A stretch of 64,000 nt of DNA from WHSW01 sp963781265. Lineage in GTDB: Bacteria; Actinomycetota; Thermoleophilia; Solirubrobacterales; 70-9. The stretch is taken from positions 50,086-114,085 of the forward strand of contig CAWAFH010000002.1 of the NCBI GenBank assembly GCA_963781265.1. Reading direction: 5' to 3'. Made by a program: the position numbers and the translations under genes. The notes under the pieces were generated by a model, which was given only the letters and a program-made list of their open reading frames with translations, ran no database searches and had not been told where the DNA came from. This document shows positions 17,202-24,477 of this stretch, one piece after another. The stretch's first letter is position 1, and the number at the start of each line of letters is the position of its first letter.

Positions 17202-17696
17202 CTAGTTCCAGACGTTGCTCGACGGGCAGCCGCCGCGATCGGTGCCCGCGACGGTGCACGGGTACGAGATCGTGCCGTTGGCGGCGCGATCGATCGCATA
17301 GGTGTTGCCGGTCGTCTTCGCCGTGACCACGACGCGGTAGGCGCTCGCGGTCGGGTTGCCGACGTTGGCCGCCAGGGCGCCGTTCGATCCGTAGATCGTC
17401 AGGCACGGACGGGCGGTGCCGGTGCAGTCCACCGGGACGGCGGACTCGATCGCCCGCAGCGCGGCGACATCGGCGCCCACGTAGGAGCCGCTGTTGTCGG
17501 TTGCGAACGTCTCCATCGCGGTCTGCGACGTGCGGACCGACTCCTTGGCGCTGGCATCGTTGGCCTTGTTGCGCTGGTTGAAGAACGCCGGGATGGCGAT
17601 CGCGGCCAGCAGGCCGATGATCAGCATCACGACCAGGAGCTCGACCAGCGTGAAGCCGGATTCGCTCTGGGCCCTGACGCGGAGCTTGTTGATCAT
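17202..17696 (-). CDS. pilA: type IV pilin PilA, copy 2, riboswitch-controlled
   Basis: The 164-residue major pilin has the leader MINKLRVRAQSESG, then the same FTLVELLVVMLIIGLLAAIAI helix and globular domain as copy 1. Cleavage at Gly-Phe by PilD would expose N-methyl-Phe. The ATG at 17696 has a strong AGGAGG ribosome site (17704-17709, seven bases away). Upstream, at 17768-17856, is a class I cyclic di-GMP riboswitch, so expression should respond to that messenger. This is the first gene of the minus-strand pilin-minor pilin-peptidase-pilMNO series and probably the main structural pilin. Confidence 0.95.
   Translation of the reverse strand: MINKLRVRAQSESGFTLVELLVVMLIIGLLAAIAIPAFFNQRNKANDASAKESVRTSQTAMETFATDNSGSYVGADVAALRAIESAVPVDCTGTARPCLTIYGSNGALAANVGNPTASAYRVVVTAKTTGNTYAIDRAANGTISYPCTVAGTDRGGCPSSNVWN
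17204..17667 (-). repeat. 464-bp direct repeat, outer copy (pilA2)
   Basis: This is the partner of 16530-16993. The region of near identity stops sharply inside the leader-peptide codons and just after the stop, so only the mature pilin has been homogenised. Confidence 0.9.
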
Positions 17697-17767
17697 TAAG
17701 GAACCTCCTGGGTACCCACTGATTGCATTGCGCCAGAGCCCCGGGCTTAACCCGACGAAGTCTTGGA

Positions 17768-17856
17768 CCCCGGTGGAAACCCGGCTTGCTCTCCCTAGGG
17801 CGAGCCCCGTGGCTTTGCGCGGTCGCCTCGCGACGACTTTGCCTTTATCACCGAGG
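17768..17856 (-). promoter_or_regulatory. class I cyclic di-GMP riboswitch (GEMM-I)
   Basis: Read on the minus strand, the element shows the GEMM-I layout. An eight-pair P1 stem (CCTCGGTG with CACCGGGG, one G-U pair) encloses an AUAAAGGCAAA segment. This leads to a P2 hairpin with a GNRA tetraloop (GTCGTC-GCGA-GGCGAC). Next come the diagnostic GCAAAGCCACGGG and a P3 stem ending AGCCGGGTTTCC. GCAAA...GCAAAGCC and CCGGGTTnCC are the family hallmarks, and A in GCAAAGCC is the residue that stacks on the ligand. It ends 71 bases before the pilA2 start codon. A short CGGG-CCCG hairpin lies between it and the ribosome site and could be the switching element. Whether it switches on or off is not decided by the sequence. 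Confidence 0.9.
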
Positions 17857-17868
17857 CACTGGCCTCAG

Positions 17869-17909
17869 GCAGGGCTATCGGTACTCGCCAGGCGAACCTT
17901 TAGCCCTGC
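17869..17909 (-). other. strong leader hairpin upstream of the riboswitch
   Basis: A perfect nine-pair outer stem (GCAGGGCTA with TAGCCCTGC) encloses a second stem built from GGT/ACC and CGC/GCG pairs, loop CTG. It lies 12 bases 5' of the riboswitch P1 in the pilA2 leader. It lacks the conserved GEMM bases, so it is not a tandem riboswitch. It could insulate the riboswitch or terminate antisense transcription. The rest of the 17697-18026 gap shows no other structure that I can name, apart from the presumed divergent promoters. Confidence 0.5.
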
Positions 17910-18026
17910 ATGGGGGGTACATCCGTCCGCCTAGGGGCCGGCACCCATGCGGCCGCCATAGCGTCGGCTCGTGCGGACGACGAGCGGCTCGTACGAGCGT
18001 CTAGCCGGGGCTTCTAAGCTGGCCCG

Positions 18027-18456
18027 ATGGCCGCACGCCGCCTGATCCTGGCGATGCTCGTCCTGTTGGTGCTGTCGAGCATCCTCGCGGCGCTGGTGCC
18101 GGTCGAGCGCGACCGCCTGCGCAACGACTCGACCTCGACCTCGACCACGACCGAGGCCGAAACCGAGCCCGCCGGCAAGCTCGTCCGCCGCACGGTCGGC
18201 GCCGACGACCCGACCCCGGAGCGGATCGAGTTGGCCCTGGGCGACCAGCTCGAGCTCACCGTGACCTCGCCGAAGCTCGCCGATCAGGTCGAGATCCCCG
18301 CGTTCGGCCAGCTCGCCGACCTCGATCCCGACTTCCCGGCGCGCTTCGACGTGCTCGCGCTCGAGACCGGCAGCTTCCGCGTGCGGCTGGTCGAGGCCGG
18401 GCGGGTGATCGCCCGCATCGACGTCAGCGCGCGCGACTCCGGCTCCCAGGCGCGAT
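18027..18456 (+). CDS. hypothetical secreted or anchored cupredoxin-like protein, 3' end uncertain
   Basis: The gene starts at ATG 18027. Its first 21 residues form a signal anchor (basic MAARR, then LILAMLVLLVLSSILAALV), followed by a Ser/Thr-rich linker (STSTSTTTEAE) and a compact beta-type domain (ERIELALGDQLELTVTS ... GSFRVRLVEAGRVIARIDV), like small cupredoxin-fold proteins but without visible copper ligands. The reading frame stays open to 19304, but everything past about 18456 is antisense to the MBL hydrolase and loses domain-like character. Either the true stop has been lost by a frameshift or the proteins overlap tail to tail. No function can be given. Confidence 0.55.
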
Positions 18457-19220
18457 CAGAAGGGCGGCAAGTCGAGCGAGTCGCCCGGCTCCAGCACCGA
18501 CACCGCCACCGCCGGGGCGAGCTCCTTCACCTGAGCCGCAAAGCGCCGCGGCGGGTCGCCGAGGAACTCGGGCGCGCGGCGGACCATGTCGCGGCGGATC
18601 AGCGTGCCCCAGTGGATCGGGACCACGACCCGGGGCCGGATCCGCGCCGCCGCCTCGGCGGCGCTGCGCGGGTTGAGGTGGCCCGGTCCGAGCTTCGGGC
18701 CCCAGCCGGCGATCGGCAGCAGGGCGACGTCGATCTGCCCCGCGAGCTCGTCCATCTCCGCGAACAGGTCGGTGTCGCCGGCGAAGTAGACCGCCCTCCC
18801 CCCCGCCTCGATCACGTAGCCCGCCGCCTCGACCGCGGGCCCGAACTTGTAGCGCCGCGCCTCGTGGACGGCCACGGTCGCGGTCACCGTCGCGGCGCCG
18901 ACCGCTGTCGACTCGCCCGTGGACAGCTCGATCGCGCCCTTGAAGCCCCGCCGGGAGAGCGTGCGGCCCGCGCCGGCCGGGCAGATCACCGGCAGCCCTC
19001 GGTCGATCCGCTTCAGCGAGCGGAAGTCGAGGTGGTCGTGATGCAGGTGCGAGATCAGCACCGCGTCGAGGCCCTCGGTGATCGAGTCTCCCGGCGCCTC
19101 GGGGTGGCGCTCGATCACGCCGAGCAGCCTCGGGCGCAGGACAGGGTCGGTGAGCAGACGGGCGCCGCCGAGCTCGAGCAGCACCGTGGCGTGCCCGACG
19201 TAGGTGATCCGGTCGCTCAC
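18456..19220 (-). CDS. MBL-fold metal-dependent hydrolase (UlaG/YtnP-like)
   Basis: The start is the GTG at 19220, overlapping the upstream stop as GTGA; the open frame further upstream is not part of it. It encodes 254 residues. The metallo-beta-lactamase motif is SHLHHDHLD (about 55-63), followed by the downstream metal ligands in GDTDLF and, near the end, PIHWGT. The start DRITYVGHATVLLELGG is the usual UlaG-type opening strand. It is probably a cytoplasmic zinc or manganese hydrolase of unknown substrate. It is coupled to the membrane-protein gene 19217-20335. Confidence 0.85.
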   Translation of the reverse strand: MSDRITYVGHATVLLELGGARLLTDPVLRPRLLGVIERHPEAPGDSITEGLDAVLISHLHHDHLDFRSLKRIDRGLPVICPAGAGRTLSRRGFKGAIELSTGESTAVGAATVTATVAVHEARRYKFGPAVEAAGYVIEAGGRAVYFAGDTDLFAEMDELAGQIDVALLPIAGWGPKLGPGHLNPRSAAEAAARIRPRVVVPIHWGTLIRRDMVRRAPEFLGDPPRRFAAQVKELAPAVAVSVLEPGDSLDLPPF

Positions 19221-20335
19221 GTCGGCGCCGGGTTCGGCTCGCGGGCGGTGCGGCGCTTGTGGGAGATGAAGCCGACCAGACCGGCCGGCAGCTGCAGCCA
19301 GTAGGCGAACAGGCGGTATGCGAAGGTCGCGAGCACGGCGCTTCCGGCGCCGACCCCGGCCAGCGCCAGCATCGCGGTCAGCCCCGCCTCGACGAAGCCG
19401 AGCCCGCCCGGGGTGACCGGGATCTGGGTGAGCACCTGGGCGGCGCAGAACGCGAGCAGGACGAGGGTCGGGCGCGGCGTCGAGCCGACCGCCGCGAGCG
19501 CCGCGAGCAGGGTCGCGTAGTCGAACGCCCAGCGCCCGACGGTCGCGACCACGGCCTCCTTCCACTGCGGCCCGAGCGTCGCGAGCAGCTTGTCGCGCTC
19601 GCTGCGCAGGCGCGCCGGCAGCGTCCGGCTCGGCGGTGAGCCGCGGCGCACCCGGTTGCGGACCGCCTGCACGGCGCGGCCGACCAGCTCGAGCGGCCGA
19701 TCGAAGGCCAGCAGCGCGACGGCGGCGGCGCTCAACAGGATGAAGACGGCGACCCCGATCACCGTCGCCTCGACCAGGTTGCGGTCGACCGAGCCGCGCA
19801 GGAGCGACGGAATCGCCAGCACCGGAAGCGCGAGGACGACGGCGAAGGTCAGCAGGTTGACCGCGGTTATTCCGGCGACGGTGCGCCCCCGCTCCAGCCC
19901 GGACTCGACCAGCATCCGATACTGCAACGCGGCGCCGATCGCGCCGCCGGCCGGGGCGATCTTGCCGAGCGCGTTGCCGGCCAGCTGCGACTCGATCACG
20001 GCCCGCCACCGGGCCCGGTGAAGCGCCATCCGCTGCAGCGCCCACAGGCAGGCGAGCGCCCCGACCTGGAGCGCGAGCATGACCGCGAACCAGATCCAGT
20101 CGATGCGCTCCAGGTCGCGCCAGGAGCCGAGCACGTCGAGCAGGCTCGGGGCGACCAGGTAGAGCGAGACGCCGGTGACGGCGAGCCAGAGGGCGGTCTT
20201 TCGCAGGCTCGGTCCCTTGCTGATCGTCTCCTGCTCGCCGCGCTCGATCTCGCGCTCGGCGTCGGCGCGCTCGGAGATCGCGTGCTCGAGGCGATCGCCG
20301 ATCGACTCGCGCTCGCGTTGACCCGCGGCGCTCAT
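19217..20335 (-). CDS. lysylphosphatidylglycerol synthase TM-region / YbhN family membrane protein
   Basis: The ATG at 20335 overlaps the DUF202 stop by four bases, giving 372 residues. A charged N-terminal helix (about 1-45) precedes eight or so transmembrane segments. The family signature is visible: NALGKIAPAGGAIGAALQYRML and VLTQIPVTPGGLGFVEAGLTAML. The protein corresponds to the flippase-like membrane part of MprF (UPF0104) and lacks the cytoplasmic aminoacyl-transferase domain. It probably moves a lipid or lipid-linked sugar across the membrane. It is followed by the MBL hydrolase with translational coupling. Confidence 0.85.
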   Translation of the reverse strand: MSAAGQRERESIGDRLEHAISERADAEREIERGEQETISKGPSLRKTALWLAVTGVSLYLVAPSLLDVLGSWRDLERIDWIWFAVMLALQVGALACLWALQRMALHRARWRAVIESQLAGNALGKIAPAGGAIGAALQYRMLVESGLERGRTVAGITAVNLLTFAVVLALPVLAIPSLLRGSVDRNLVEATVIGVAVFILLSAAAVALLAFDRPLELVGRAVQAVRNRVRRGSPPSRTLPARLRSERDKLLATLGPQWKEAVVATVGRWAFDYATLLAALAAVGSTPRPTLVLLAFCAAQVLTQIPVTPGGLGFVEAGLTAMLALAGVGAGSAVLATFAYRLFAYWLQLPAGLVGFISHKRRTAREPNPAPT

Positions 20336-20676
20336 CCGAACAGGATCAGCAGGCTGGTGGCGGCCCCGAGGACGATCCCGCCGAGCGCGAGGGCGAGGTT
20401 GACGCGACGGCCCAGTTGCGCGTAGCCGCCGTGGGTGACCGCGTCGTCGAGGGCGCGGCCCCGAAGGTTCCCGTACGCGAACAGGGCCACGCCGTAGATC
20501 CCGAACCCGACCCCGAGCGCGACGTAGGGCCAGGACTCGATCGAGCCGTTGAGCTCCGGCACGACGCGGCCGATCCCGATCCCGACCGCCAGCGAGGTGA
20601 GTCCCGTCCGCCACCAGGCGAGCTGGGTGCGCTCACCGGCGAGGCGCGTGCGTCGGGTCGCGTCGCCGCTCTCCAC
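20332..20676 (-). CDS. DUF202 (YidH) family small membrane protein
   Basis: The 114-residue product begins RTRLAGERTQLAWWRTGLTSLAVGIGIGRVVPEL, the DUF202 signature with the conserved ER-T-LAWWRTGL motif. Three transmembrane helices are predicted by eye. These proteins are of unknown function and often sit with membrane or stress genes. It overlaps the next gene (LPG synthase-like) by four bases. Divergent from the F420 oxidoreductase at 20702, with only 25 bases between the starts. Confidence 0.85.
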   Translation of the reverse strand: MESGDATRRTRLAGERTQLAWWRTGLTSLAVGIGIGRVVPELNGSIESWPYVALGVGFGIYGVALFAYGNLRGRALDDAVTHGGYAQLGRRVNLALALGGIVLGAATSLLILFG

Positions 20677-20701
20677 GAGGCAAGGATAGGATCGCCGCGC
20701 G

Positions 20702-21739
20702 ATGGGCGAGTTGAAGCTCGGTTACAACACCGGTTACTGGTCGGCGGGGCCGCCCGCAGGAGTGCTCGACGTGATCCGTGAGGCCGACAGCCTCGGGCTC
20801 GACTCGATCTGGGCCGCGGAGGCGTACGGCTCGGACTGCCTCACCCCGCTCGCCTGGTGGGGATCGCAGACCGAGACGGTCAAGCTCGGCACCGGGATCC
20901 TCCAGATGTCGGCCCGCCAGCCGACCGCGGCGGCGATGGCGGCGATGACGCTCGACCACCTCTCCGGCGGCCGGGTGATCCTCGGGATCGGCGTCTCGGG
21001 CCCGCAGGTGGTCGAGGGCTGGTACGGGATGCCGTTCGCCAAACCGCTGGCGAGGACCCGCGAGTACGTGGCGATCCTGCGCGACGTCTGGGCGCGCCAG
21101 GGCCCCGTGACCGCCGACGGGCCCCACTATCCCCTGCCGCTGCCCGACGGCACCGGGCTCGGCAAGCCGCTGAAGTCCTCGATCCACCCGCTGCGCGAGG
21201 AGATCCCGATCTACCTCGCCGCCGAGGGGCCGAAGAACATCGCGCTCGGCGCCGAGATCTGCGACGGCTGGATGGCGATGCTGCTGTCGCCCGCCCACCT
21301 CGAGCCCTACGAGGAGGCGCTCGCCGAGGGCTTCGCCCGCGAGGGAGCCCGCCGCAGCGCCGGCGACTTCGAGGTGGCCGCGACGGTGCCGATGCTGGTC
21401 TCCGACGACGTCGAGGCGGCCGCCGACATGCTGCGCCACTACTACGCCCTCTACTTCGGGGGCATGGGCGCGAAGGGCAAGAACTTCCACGCCAACGTGC
21501 CGATCCGGATGGGCTACGGCGACATGGTCGAGACCGTCCAGGACCTCTACCTCGCCGGCAAGAAGCAGGAGGCCGCCGAGGCGATCCCGTTCGAGCTGAT
21601 CGACCAGATGTCGCTGATCGGCCCGCCCGACAAGATCCGCCACGACCTCGAGGCGTGGCGCGACTCGTTCGTGACCACGCTGCTCATCGGTGGCGATCCG
21701 GCGACCGTGCGCACCGCCGCCGAGCTCGTTCTGGGGTAG
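20702..21739 (+). CDS. LLM class F420-dependent oxidoreductase
   Basis: The 345-residue protein is a luciferase-like monooxygenase-fold (TIM barrel) enzyme of the F420-dependent group. Family segments: LGLDSIWAAEAYGSDCLTPLAWW, TGILQMSARQPTAAAMAAMTLDHLSGGR, LGIGVSGPQVVEGWYG and the C-terminal PIYLAAEGPKNIALGAEICDGWM. These enzymes transfer hydride to or from coenzyme F420 on diverse small molecules; the substrate cannot be told. F420 use suits an actinobacterium. Start ATG 20702. It converges on the small membrane gene 21758-22036. Confidence 0.88.
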   Translation: MGELKLGYNTGYWSAGPPAGVLDVIREADSLGLDSIWAAEAYGSDCLTPLAWWGSQTETVKLGTGILQMSARQPTAAAMAAMTLDHLSGGRVILGIGVSGPQVVEGWYGMPFAKPLARTREYVAILRDVWARQGPVTADGPHYPLPLPDGTGLGKPLKSSIHPLREEIPIYLAAEGPKNIALGAEICDGWMAMLLSPAHLEPYEEALAEGFAREGARRSAGDFEVAATVPMLVSDDVEAAADMLRHYYALYFGGMGAKGKNFHANVPIRMGYGDMVETVQDLYLAGKKQEAAEAIPFELIDQMSLIGPPDKIRHDLEAWRDSFVTTLLIGGDPATVRTAAELVLG

Positions 21740-21757
21740 GAGACGCGGCTCCGGTCG

Positions 21758-22036
21758 CTAGCCGCGCGAACGGTCGAGCCGCCCGCCCTGGGCCCAGGAG
21801 CTGATGTCGATCAGGAAGGCGAGCACGACGATGAACCACTCGAAGCCGGTCACCTCGTTGGCGCCCGACGTCCACATCACCGCGTAGGCGAGCGTCGTCC
21901 ACGGCAGCAGGAAGAAGCCGAGCAACGGCACGAACCAGTCCTCGAAGGCGCGGCTCAGCAGGTCGCTGAACAACCAGATCGCAAACAGCGCCAGGCGCGG
22001 CGAGATCAGCGCGAACAGAGCGACCAGACAACCCAT
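21758..22036 (-). CDS. small hypothetical membrane protein
   Basis: A 92-residue product with three hydrophobic segments (MGCLVALFALISPRLALFAIWL, WFVPLLGFFLLPWTTLAYAVMW, EWFIVVLAFLIDISSWA), a basic C terminus (GGRLDRSRG) and no recognisable catalytic motif. Similar short proteins are common in actinobacteria as conserved hypotheticals. The pattern PWTTLAYAVMW with an intervening loop suggests an integral inner-membrane protein. No function can be given. Confidence 0.75.
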   Translation of the reverse strand: MGCLVALFALISPRLALFAIWLFSDLLSRAFEDWFVPLLGFFLLPWTTLAYAVMWTSGANEVTGFEWFIVVLAFLIDISSWAQGGRLDRSRG

Positions 22037-22131
22037 CGTCGGCGCAGCCTAGGCCCTTCGGCGGCGCGACGCCCGGCCGAGCCCGGAGAGGACTAACGTA
22101 GGTCGGGACTTCGTCGCTCGGGGGAGCGCAG

Positions 22132-22698
22132 ATGACGGTCGCCGACAGCCCAGCGCAGCGGACGAAGGGAGCGATCGAGTACGAGGTGGGCCCTGACGGC
22201 GCGATCGTCTCGGTGAACGACCTCTTCATCGGCTTCGCGGCCGACAACGGCTGGGTGATCGAGGCCGCCGACGTGGTCGGGACCTCGCTCTTCGATCACG
22301 TCGCCGGCCGGCGTGTCCGCGAGCTTCACCGCTCGCTGCTGGCCGCGGTGCGCTCGTCGAGCCGGCCGCTGACCCTGCCGATGCGCTGCGACTCGCCGAC
22401 CGAGCGACGGTGGCTGTCGGTCAGGTTCACCCCGTTGGCCGACGGGCGAGTGGCGTTCGCCTCCAGCGTGGACCGGATCGAGTCGCGCCCCTATCAGCCG
22501 CTGCTCGACACGACCCTCGAGCCCGGCCCGACCGCCGGCATGCTCAACGTCTGCGCCTGGTGCGCTCGGGCCCGTTACGGCGGCGACTGGATCGACATCG
22601 ACGACGTCGCCGAGCGGCTCGGGGTCACCGGCGCCGACTCGATCCCGGCCGTCAGCCACGGAATCTGCGACTCCTGCGAGGCAGCGCTCGCGGGCTAG
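22132..22698 (+). CDS. PAS-domain protein with C-terminal cysteine pairs
   Basis: The 188-residue protein has a PAS-like domain at about 15-110 (EYEVGPDGAIVSVNDLFIGFAADNG... SLFDHVAGRRV... RWLSVRFTPLADGRVAF). The C-terminal 55 residues carry CAWCARAR and, 35 residues on, HGICDSCEAAL, i.e. a CxxC plus HxxCxxC pattern that could hold zinc or sense redox. The region is similar to the short tails of sensor proteins from uncultured actinobacteria. Starts at ATG 22132 after a GGGGGAG ribosome site. No effector domain is fused. It may act as a single-domain sensor; function unassigned. Confidence 0.75.
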   Translation: MTVADSPAQRTKGAIEYEVGPDGAIVSVNDLFIGFAADNGWVIEAADVVGTSLFDHVAGRRVRELHRSLLAAVRSSSRPLTLPMRCDSPTERRWLSVRFTPLADGRVAFASSVDRIESRPYQPLLDTTLEPGPTAGMLNVCAWCARARYGGDWIDIDDVAERLGVTGADSIPAVSHGICDSCEAALAG

Positions 22699-22724
22699 GC
22701 CCCAGCCCGGGCGCCCCCCCGAAC

Positions 22725-22773
22725 GCCGACGGGTCGAAAACGCTATTCCCCTCAACGAAATCAACCCGTCGGC
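22725..22773. terminator. convergent-gene inverted repeat with long loop
   Basis: A 10-bp perfect inverted repeat (GCCGACGGGT/ACCCGTCGGC) encloses a 29-base A/C-rich loop. It lies between the PAS gene and the end of the minus-strand gene at 22761, into whose stop it extends. It may act as a bidirectional terminator. The long loop makes this uncertain. Confidence 0.4.
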
Positions 22774-23165
22774 GCCGGAGGCGGCGGCGGAGCCGGAGCG
22801 CGGGTCCGCGGCGGGCGGGCGGCCAGGAGTGCGATCCCGGCGGCGGTGACGCCCCCGAGCACCGGCACGGCGAGCTTCGCGGCACGCGGAGAGAGCACGA
22901 GCTCGAAGAGCGGGACGGGATCGCCGATCCGGTCGCCGAGGCGCCCGAGCGGGCAATCGCCGCGGTTGAGGCCGACCAGCGCCCCCTCGACGGCGAGCGC
23001 CGCAACCGCCGGCCCGAGCAACGGGCCGCGCCGCCGCGCCAGCGCCGACCACCAGATGTAGGCGATCGAGGCAGTGAACCCGGCCGCGAGCACGGCGTGG
23101 CCGGCGCGCCAGGCGACGATCGCCGGCGTCAATACGACACGGGTCTCCTTACGGGCCGCGACCAT
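22761..23165 (-). CDS. hypothetical four-helix membrane protein (DUF2784-like)
   Basis: A 134-residue protein with four hydrophobic helices. VVLTPAIVAWRAGHAVLAAGFTASIAYIWW and the central GPAVAALAVEGALVGLNRGDCPLG are family-like, the NRGDCPLG turn being typical of DUF2784 membrane proteins. A proline-rich tail (APAPPPPPAP) ends the protein. No catalytic residues are evident. It is the nearest gene upstream of pilC on the minus strand (67 bases) and may be cotranscribed with it, which would not imply a pilus role. Confidence 0.7.
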   Translation of the reverse strand: MVAARKETRVVLTPAIVAWRAGHAVLAAGFTASIAYIWWSALARRRGPLLGPAVAALAVEGALVGLNRGDCPLGRLGDRIGDPVPLFELVLSPRAAKLAVPVLGGVTAAGIALLAARPPRTRAPAPPPPPAPTG

Positions 23166-23231
23166 GTCGTCGAACCTACTGCGGTGGAGCGGGCACCGAG
23201 GACGCCCGATCGAGGTCGAACAGGCCGCCTC

Positions 23232-24464
23232 TCAGCGGATCTTGTCGTAGATGCTGAAGATCGGCAGGTACATCGAGATCACGATGAAGCCGACGACGGC
23301 GCCCACGACGACGATCATGATCGGCTCGATCAGCGACGTCAGCGCCTTGATCTTCGCGTCGACCTCGGCGTCGTAGAAGTCGGCGATCTTCTCGAGCATC
23401 TGCTCGAGCTGGCCCGACTCCTCGCCGACGGCGACCATGTGCGAGACCATCGGCGGGAAGACCGCCGCCTCCTCGAGCGGCTTCGCGATCGAGCCGCCCT
23501 TCTTGACCGAGTCGTAGACGTTGTCCATCGCCTCCTGGATCACCGCGTTGCCGGCCGTCTGGCCGGAGATCTGGATCGCCTGCAGGATCGGGACGCCCGA
23601 GGAGACCGTGCCGGAGAAGGTCCGCGACCAGCGCGCCAGCGCGACCTTCTGAACCACGTCGCCGATCTTCATCGGGATCCGCAGCTTGAACCGGTCCCAC
23701 GCGATGCGGCCCTTCTCGGTCTTCTTCCAGCGGATGAACAGGTAGGACAGCACGGCGATTACCGGGATCAGGATGTACCACGAGCCGGTGACCGCGTCGG
23801 AGATGCCGACCGTGATCTTGGTCATCGTGGGGAGCTCGGAGCTCTCGCCGTTCTCCTGGGAGATCTCCTCGAAGATGCCGACGAAGACCGGGACGACGAA
23901 GGCGACGATCGCGATCATCACGATGATCGCGACCGAGAAGACGATCGCCGGATACATCATCGCGCTCTTCACCTGGCGCCGCAGCGCATCGAGCTTCTCG
24001 AGCTGAGCGGCGACCCGGTCGAGCGCCTGCTCGAGGCGACCGGAGCCCTCCCCCGCCTCGACCATCGACCGGTAGAGCGGGTCGAAGACGCCGGGCTGGC
24101 GGGTCATCGCCGCATTCAGCGAGCTGCCGGCCTCGACGTCGGCGCGCAGCGCGGCGATCGCGGGCTTCAGCATGTCGTCCTCGGTCTGGTCCTCGAGCGT
24201 GTACAGCGAGCGCAGCATCGGCATCCCGGATGCGATCAGGGTCGCGAACTGGCGCGAGAAGACCGACAGGTTGCGCATGTTGACGCTCTTGAAGCGCTGG
24301 AAGATGCTCTCGAGCTTCAGCGCCTCGCGCTGCTCGGAGACGTCGAGGACGATCAGGCCACGCTGGCGCAGCTGCTCGGAGACCTGTGCCTTGCTCGACG
24401 CCTCGAGCTCGCCCCGCGACGGGACGCCGGCGAGGTCGACGGCACGAAAGGTGAAGGTGCTCAT
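23232..24464 (-). CDS. pilC: type IV pilus platform protein PilC
   Basis: A 410-residue type II secretion F family protein. The N terminus (FTFRAVDLAGVPSRGELEASSKAQV) and two GspF domains are visible: FSRQFATLIASGMPMLRSL in the first and WSRTFSGTVSSGVPILQAI in the second, each followed by helices with the EAGEGSGRLEQAL and AVGEESGQLEQML patterns. Three transmembrane segments occur at about 165-195, 215-240 and 375-400. It is the inner-membrane rotor for PilB and PilT. It lies 13 bases after pilT and is in the pilB-pilT-pilC order used by many bacteria. Confidence 0.96.
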   Translation of the reverse strand: MSTFTFRAVDLAGVPSRGELEASSKAQVSEQLRQRGLIVLDVSEQREALKLESIFQRFKSVNMRNLSVFSRQFATLIASGMPMLRSLYTLEDQTEDDMLKPAIAALRADVEAGSSLNAAMTRQPGVFDPLYRSMVEAGEGSGRLEQALDRVAAQLEKLDALRRQVKSAMMYPAIVFSVAIIVMIAIVAFVVPVFVGIFEEISQENGESSELPTMTKITVGISDAVTGSWYILIPVIAVLSYLFIRWKKTEKGRIAWDRFKLRIPMKIGDVVQKVALARWSRTFSGTVSSGVPILQAIQISGQTAGNAVIQEAMDNVYDSVKKGGSIAKPLEEAAVFPPMVSHMVAVGEESGQLEQMLEKIADFYDAEVDAKIKALTSLIEPIMIVVVGAVVGFIVISMYLPIFSIYDKIR

Positions 24465-24477
24465 CGCGCGACCGGCC

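Noticed and set aside
17869..17909. second cyclic di-GMP riboswitch in the pilA2 leader
   Set aside because: The hairpin is strong but lacks GCAAAGCC and the P2/P3 layout.
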